DNA of 10,103 nucleotides from Candidatus Zophobacter franzmannii (lineage in GTDB: Bacteria; Cloacimonadota; Cloacimonadia; Cloacimonadales; JAFGVF01), in NCBI GenBank assembly GCA_030765245.1, contig JAVCCX010000189.1:1-10103 (forward strand). Reading direction: 5' to 3'. A model generated the notes under the pieces. The model saw only the letters and a list, made by a program, of their open reading frames with translations. It was not told where the DNA came from and searched no databases. Position numbers and translations under genes: made by a program. This document shows, piece by piece, positions 6,267 to 10,103 of the stretch. Numbering within the stretch: the stretch's first letter is position 1; every line of letters begins with the position of its first letter.

Positions 6267-7280
6267 ATGTTAGATATTAGAGTAATCGGAGGGGGAAGTT
6301 GGGGGCTTGCTTTAGCAAACTTAGTTGCAGATAACGGACATAGCCTCACAGTTTGGGAGTATGAAAAGGAAAGAGCCGACGAACTGATAGCAACTCATAC
6401 AAACTCAGTATTTTTACCAGGAATAAAACTTAACCAAGCTATATCTTTTACCAATGACCTTAGTGATGCTTTGAAGGGTGAATTTGACATTCTACTCTTT
6501 GCAGTGCCATCACAAGTTCTTAGGATTGTTGCAGTACAAGCTTGGGAATACATTCAGAATAAGAAAGATCTAAAAGCTATTGTCAATGTTGCAAAAGGTA
6601 TTGAGAAGAAGAGTTTGAAACGGATGTCTGAAGTTCTAAGTGATACTTTTTACCCACAGTTCAAATCCTTAATCATGACACTTTCAGGTCCAAGTCATGC
6701 CGAAGAAGTTGCTAAGAAGATCTCAACAGCTGTCGTAATTGCCGGGGGGACAAGCTCAAATCAACAACTTGTTCAAGAGACATTTAGTAATAGTTACTTC
6801 CGTGTTTATGCCTCAGATGACATCGTTGGAGTCGAACTTGGGGGAGCAGTAAAGAACATTATCTCTATTGCGGCAGGTATTGCTGATGGTCTGGGTCTTG
6901 GAGACAATACAATGGGTGCTCTACTCACTCGCGGTATTGCTGAGATAAAACGACTAGGAGTAGCGATGGGAGCTAAACCTGAGACCTTTTTGGGACTTTC
7001 AGGGATAGGTGACTTGATTACTACAGCCATGAGCCCTCATAGCAGAAATAGGTTTGTAGGAACTGAGATTGGCAAAGGAAGAACACTTGATGAGATACTA
7101 TCAGAAATGGTGATGGTAGCTGAGGGTGTTGATTCTACAAAGTCTGTATATCAGTTATGCAAACAATATGAAGTTGAGATGCCAATAACAGAGCAGGTAT
7201 ATAAAATGCTATTTGAAAATAAAGACCCAAAAGAAGCTATCAGGTCACTCATGACAAGGACTTTGAAACAAGAGGATTAA
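6267..7280 (+). CDS. gpsA: Glycerol-3-phosphate dehydrogenase [NAD(P)+]
   Basis: Cytoplasmic enzyme reducing dihydroxyacetone phosphate to sn-glycerol 3-phosphate with NAD(P)H, the entry step to phospholipid synthesis. The 337 residues equal a full-length GpsA. Visible motifs are the nucleotide-binding GGGSWG (8-13), VAKGIE with Lys110, GPSHAEE (141-147), the catalytic Lys196 in LGGAVKN, GIGDL (246-250) and SRNR (259-262), the last giving substrate phosphate contacts in the family. GGAG (6256-6259) lies 7 bases before the ATG, almost touching the T-run of the preceding terminator. There is no room for a separate promoter after the terminator, so expression probably depends on read-through or on a promoter inside the upstream gene. 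It converges with the minus-strand genes 38 bases further on. Confidence 0.95.
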   Translation: MLDIRVIGGGSWGLALANLVADNGHSLTVWEYEKERADELIATHTNSVFLPGIKLNQAISFTNDLSDALKGEFDILLFAVPSQVLRIVAVQAWEYIQNKKDLKAIVNVAKGIEKKSLKRMSEVLSDTFYPQFKSLIMTLSGPSHAEEVAKKISTAVVIAGGTSSNQQLVQETFSNSYFRVYASDDIVGVELGGAVKNIISIAAGIADGLGLGDNTMGALLTRGIAEIKRLGVAMGAKPETFLGLSGIGDLITTAMSPHSRNRFVGTEIGKGRTLDEILSEMVMVAEGVDSTKSVYQLCKQYEVEMPITEQVYKMLFENKDPKEAIRSLMTRTLKQED

Positions 7281-7318
7281 CTCCCACTTCAGGGCTCAAT
7301 ATATTTACTGGGAATAAT

Positions 7319-7750
7319 CTATTTCAGAGGTATACCCATTCCACGAAGATCGATAAGTTCTTTCTTACATGAACTACAATCAGCAGGTGAAAAACCCATC
7401 AGTTTTTGATATGACTTTGCTAACAACTTCTTGAAGTCACTTTTCATTGGGTAGTAGTCAAACACTTTGGAATTTTGATGACTAATAGCAATACCTACAG
7501 GTTTTCCATCTCTAACAAGTGGAAGGAGGATCTTCTTATCTGAAGTTTGATTCACAATAACTTTGACTTCTTCTTTCATTCCAGTGGGTGTCTTCATGTT
7601 AGAGTGCATTACGGACTCAAACTCAGACAATAAGATTTTCTTTGCTTTTGCTTGATCATCGGACCCGGTGATAAAGGATGGGGGTGCTCACTGAGCAAAC
7701 AGATTGATGCCAATAACAGCAACAACCAAAAGTAACATTATTTTCTTCAT
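7319..7750 (-). pseudogene. Small secreted protein interrupted by an in-frame TGA after the signal peptide
   Basis: Read on the minus strand from ATG at 7750, the frame encodes a textbook signal peptide (MKKIMLLLVV, core to GINLFAQ, 20 residues), then TGA at 7690-7688. It then continues in the same frame for 123 codons to the stop at 7319. The continuation (APPSFITGSDDQAKAKKI and onward) has the composition of a mature secreted protein. It contains LPLVRDGKPVGIAI and a late CSSC pair near the C-terminus that could bind metal or form a disulfide. The family is not recognised. The ATG overlaps the upstream glycosyltransferase stop as ATGA, and GGAG of CAGGAGAATAT precedes it, so the gene start is convincing. 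One base change (TCA, Ser, to TGA) would explain the break. A recent nonsense mutation, a sequencing error, or selenocysteine decoding are the options. The part after the stop could also start at TTG 7630, but it would then lack its export signal. Confidence 0.7.
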
Positions 7751-8727
7751 ATATTCTCCTGATATTTTCGGATGTGACGAAGAACTAATATCTTCTTTAC
7801 TATTCTTTTTGCAATTACCTTAAGCTCGAATAAATGCGCAACAAATTTGATTACCCATTTTAACTTAGCATTGAGAGTCCAAGACAATTTAGGGAACTTA
7901 TAGTTCTCATTCTTACCCCAATCTATAAACATTAAGATCTTATCGAGGTATACCAACTTACTTTTTGGAAATCTTTTCCAATACCTTGGATTACCGGGGC
8001 CTAGATGTGCTAGGAATGCATCAGGGTCTTTGTCAAACCAACCTGCGGTTAGGGGAGGAACTTCTTCCGAAAATGTTAGAAGTGAATTCAGTATCGATTC
8101 ATCTAATTGAGAATATGCTGTTAGTTTATAGTTGTAAGCAACACCGGTATTGTAGTTAGGCAGGATTTGCATCATTTGTTCATGCCATTTCTTAATGAAC
8201 CAGAGATAATCTGTATGAACAGCCAGGTTTCCACCTGCAACAGTGTTTCTCCGAGATGGCTTTTCTAATTCACCTACATGTCGTTGCCATTCATCTAAAA
8301 TCTTCTTAGGTATGTATCCATATTCATCTCCCTCTTCATAATACTTTGAAAATACCCAACCATCCTCCTTGCGAGATTTGAATCTAGCTGATAGGGAAGG
8401 GGTATCTTGTTTAAGGAGATGTGTTATATCACCGGTTACTATGCAATCGCCATCAAATAAACTTATCAATTTAATGTCTTTATTAGTCACAGTCAAAATA
8501 GCTTCGGCTTTACGAGTCGTGGGGTTGCGTTTGTTGGATAGATCAGCATCAAACACTACAACATCATCAAATTGTGTGAATAGTTGTTTCTCTTCCTCTG
8601 TCAAATCAACACAGAGGACATGAATTTGAGCTTGAACCTTATAGTATCGTAACGATAATATTAAGATAAAAGTAGGTATTATATAACCCCTGTCCGTAAT
8701 TGTAACTACAACTGCGGGATAATTCAT
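7747..8727 (-). CDS. GT8-like glycosyltransferase (GT-A fold)
   Basis: Predicted retaining nucleotide-sugar glycosyltransferase of 326 residues, probably cytoplasmic or membrane-associated, acting on a surface glycan or lipid; substrate unknown. The GT8 features appear in order. The N-terminal β-strand is VVVTITDRGYIIP. A metal-binding DxD is present as FDGDCIV (Asp92, Asp94). AGGNLAVH at 164-171 corresponds to the NxG region and LDE lies at 208-210. HLGPGNPRYW at 241-250 corresponds to the family's HxxGxxKPW. The C-terminal ~40 residues are basic and hydrophobic (KLKWVIKFVAHL, IAKRIVKKILVLRHIRK), suiting a membrane-attached amphipathic helix. AAGGGGG lies 12 bases upstream of the ATG as a possible ribosome site. 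It ends in TGA overlapping the next gene's ATG, so the two are probably translated together. Confidence 0.8.
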   Translation of the reverse strand: MNYPAVVVTITDRGYIIPTFILILSLRYYKVQAQIHVLCVDLTEEEKQLFTQFDDVVVFDADLSNKRNPTTRKAEAILTVTNKDIKLISLFDGDCIVTGDITHLLKQDTPSLSARFKSRKEDGWVFSKYYEEGDEYGYIPKKILDEWQRHVGELEKPSRRNTVAGGNLAVHTDYLWFIKKWHEQMMQILPNYNTGVAYNYKLTAYSQLDESILNSLLTFSEEVPPLTAGWFDKDPDAFLAHLGPGNPRYWKRFPKSKLVYLDKILMFIDWGKNENYKFPKLSWTLNAKLKWVIKFVAHLFELKVIAKRIVKKILVLRHIRKYQENI

Positions 8728-8755
8728 TAAGTATAACCCCCTTAAGGGTGGTCAG

Positions 8756-8783
8756 ATATTATCAATAGGGTAGATGTTGGCAA
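8756..8783 (-). promoter_or_regulatory. Possible promoter of the glycosyltransferase gene
   Basis: On the minus strand TTGCCA (8783-8778) and TAATAT (8761-8756) are spaced by 16 bases, a fair match to a σ70-type promoter. The -10 lies about 28 bases before the glycosyltransferase ATG, in the 88-base gap after the KamB-like gene. Between them and the ATG lies the palindrome CCCTTAAGGG (8739-8748), which could be an operator or part of the ribosome binding site. Pattern match only. Confidence 0.35.
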
Positions 8784-8815
8784 TAAAAAATATTGGGAAT
8801 ACACAAGAATGAGCC

Positions 8816-9820
8816 TTATTCGATACCCATAGTGTCTATAACAGGTAATTCAGGAAAGAACTCTCGGATATCATCTAAAAGCTTCTGACTATCTAGATGG
8901 TTACCTTGAAGTGAGTTACTGTTCACAGCTAATACATTGATTTTGAACCTGTGTAATGTCTCAAGTTGAACTTCTTCGGAAAGTAGCTCAAGGTACACTT
9001 CATTTATTTGAAGATTAAACGGATGCTTAACAATCACAGAACCACCAAATTCGGTAAGATATCCTCCAATTTTACTCCAACTTTTGCTGGTAATGGCACC
9101 GGGAAGATAAATGCTTCTTATTTTCGAAGCCTTACATAGTTGCAGGAATTTACTCTCATTACCTAGGAGGGATTTCAGCTCTGTACTAAACCATTTATCT
9201 GACTTTAATGGGATGTAATCCGGTTCATCAATAATCTCATCAGATACATGGATAGAATTGAGGATATCAATTCGTTTAAGCTCTCTAATAATTGATTTGT
9301 TATCGCCATAATTAGCACCAGCCACAACCACAATTGAATCTATTTTACTGTTTAAGACAATCGCTTTTCGATCTAATGATCCATCAATCAGGATTGTCGA
9401 TGCTCCATGGAATTGGAGTTTTTCAATAATCTTTTGCTGGTCTAACACTGTTGCCGGTCCAACAATTTCTACATCTACATCTGTTAAAGCTTGTACAATC
9501 CATAACTTCTTGCCTGATGCTGTAAGCTCTGTCTTCTCCAAAATAGTAAATAGATGAGAGTTTTTGCCAATCTCAGAAGCAAAGGTTGAAAAGATTGTGC
9601 CTTTATTGACTTTAACTTTAGGTTTAGTTGTGCCGTAGACTACATCCTGCTCCTCACCATCTCTGCCAGTTGTTGTTATTCCATAATTATAGTTTGGGAA
9701 GTTCAACATCAGCCAGTTAAGAAGGGAGGTTTTACCTGCATTTTTAGAGAGTCCGGTTATTGCAATAACGGTCTTTTCATTAGAGAATAGGCTGGACTTA
9801 ATCTTTTCTTGTATTGTCAT
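8816..9820 (-). CDS. kamB: P-loop protein resembling lysine 5,6-aminomutase reactivase subunit KamB
   Basis: The 334-residue protein opens with a nucleotide-binding loop, AITGLSKNAGKTS (20-32, Lys30 and Thr31). GITTTGRDGEEQDVV follows at 47-61, and a Walker-B-like strand ILIDGSLDRKA at 143-152 with Asp146 leads into a Rossmann-like VVVAGANYGDNKS. In lysine-fermenting bacteria the gene next to kamA is kamB, whose product with KamC restores inactivated B12-dependent lysine 5,6-aminomutase (KamDE). The N-terminal P-loop, the DGSLDRK segment, the length and the position right after a KamA gene all fit KamB from memory of the family. I could not align it. The usual next gene, the MutS-like kamC, is absent here; a glycosyltransferase follows instead. 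A general P-loop ATPase or GTPase tied to amino-acid catabolism is the fallback reading. No strong ribosome site precedes the ATG. Confidence 0.6.
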   Translation of the reverse strand: MTIQEKIKSSLFSNEKTVIAITGLSKNAGKTSLLNWLMLNFPNYNYGITTTGRDGEEQDVVYGTTKPKVKVNKGTIFSTFASEIGKNSHLFTILEKTELTASGKKLWIVQALTDVDVEIVGPATVLDQQKIIEKLQFHGASTILIDGSLDRKAIVLNSKIDSIVVVAGANYGDNKSIIRELKRIDILNSIHVSDEIIDEPDYIPLKSDKWFSTELKSLLGNESKFLQLCKASKIRSIYLPGAITSKSWSKIGGYLTEFGGSVIVKHPFNLQINEVYLELLSEEVQLETLHRFKINVLAVNSNSLQGNHLDSQKLLDDIREFFPELPVIDTMGIE

Positions 9821-9839
9821 AGAATGCTCATAATGGGTA

Positions 9840-9862
9840 GTCAGCCCCCTTGCGGAGGCGAC
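9840..9862 (-). repeat. GC-rich hairpin with GNRA-type loop between kamA and the kamB-like gene
   Basis: In the minus-strand transcript GCCTCC (9859-9854) pairs with GGGGGC (9849-9844), with one T·G wobble, around the loop GCAA. An outer GTC/GAC pair with one bulged T extends the stem to about nine pairs. It begins 5 bases after the kamA stop codon and ends about 20 bases before the next ATG. There is no T-run on the minus strand, so it is more likely an mRNA-stabilising, processing or attenuating hairpin than a full terminator. Confidence 0.5.
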
Positions 9863-9867
9863 AATTT

Positions 9868-10103
9868 CTATTTCTTTAGATTAGCTTTAAATGCTTGAAT
9901 CTGCTTCTGTCTTGAGTTACGCTTAGAATCTTCTGGGCCAATCGATAGCTTATTTCCATACAGGAGGTTCATAACGCCATCATCAGAGCGTCTTTCCTCT
10001 TCAACTATTCCGTTATAGTCATCTCTGTTCTGAGCGTCATAATTCGGCTCAGTGTAGGTTGTGATAAAGCCTTCATAATTTCTGAGAATTACTCTGCCGG
10101 GCA
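9868..10103 (-). CDS. kamA: Lysine 2,3-aminomutase, C-terminal end (KamA family)
   Basis: Partial gene entering from the right edge; 77 codons are visible before TAG at 9870-9868. The segment VILRNYEGFITTYTEP near the start matches the C-terminal part of lysine 2,3-aminomutases (VxLRNFEGVITTYxEP), after the radical-SAM barrel. A later GVMNLLYGNKLSIGPEDSKRN corresponds to the family's GVAGLLNGExxALEPxxxxRN. The enzyme is a PLP- and [4Fe-4S]/SAM-dependent mutase turning L-lysine into L-β-lysine, the first step of lysine fermentation. The family's C-terminal cysteine cluster (CxCxxC after the EP motif), which binds zinc between subunits, is absent: there is no Cys in these 77 residues. A glutamate 2,3-aminomutase or another KamA-like mutase is possible, since specificity residues lie outside the window. 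The neighbouring KamB-like gene supports lysine. Confidence 0.8.
   Translation of the reverse strand, partial: PGRVILRNYEGFITTYTEPNYDAQNRDDYNGIVEEERRSDDGVMNLLYGNKLSIGPEDSKRNSRQKQIQAFKANLKK

Noticed and set aside
7281..7318. Terminator between the converging gpsA and minus-strand genes
   Set aside because: No stable hairpin with a T-run is visible on either strand in the 38 bases.
7319..7630. Separate 103-residue gene starting at TTG 7630
   Set aside because: The frame continues upstream through a TGA to a complete signal peptide with a proper ribosome site and an ATGA overlap, so it is the rest of an interrupted gene.

Overview
The window looks like chromosomal DNA from a diderm, probably anaerobic and amino-acid-fermenting bacterium. 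The clues are a signal-peptide protein plus a β-barrel-like protein in one operon, a lysine-aminomutase gene pair (KamA and a KamB-like protein), moderate-to-low GC, and standard stop-codon use. Cloacimonadota is my best guess for the lineage. Spirochaetota, Bacteroidota or Fusobacteriota cannot be excluded from sequence alone.

Left part (1-1249). The window opens inside a gene whose product ends in a formylglycine-generating-enzyme/C-type-lectin-like (SUMF1) domain. Its last ~40 codons look like the variable repeat of a diversity-generating retroelement (DGR), and a 7-bp hairpin with a GTGA loop follows 25 bases after the stop. Next come about 850 bases with no convincing gene. They hold several inverted repeats, a tandem pair of 78-bp repeats with a related shorter copy, and a possible promoter for the next operon.

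Centre (1250-6253, plus strand). This is a tight operon for poly-γ-glutamate: pgsB (ligase), pgsC (membrane subunit) and a PgsW-type protein. They are followed by an unrecognised secreted protein, a β-barrel-like outer-membrane protein, and a 92-residue protein with an Asp-rich tail ending in Phe. A strong intrinsic terminator closes the operon. I infer that the downstream genes help move or anchor the polymer across the outer membrane. gpsA (glycerol-3-phosphate dehydrogenase, phospholipid synthesis) starts only 13 bases after the terminator.

Right part (7319-10103, minus strand). Read in transcription order it contains the 3' end of a KamA-type lysine 2,3-aminomutase, a P-loop protein resembling the lysine 5,6-aminomutase reactivase subunit KamB, a GT8-like glycosyltransferase, and a small secreted protein. 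The last has an in-frame TGA exactly between its signal peptide and mature part. The first two point to lysine fermentation. The last two overlap by ATGA and appear to form their own unit with a possible promoter.
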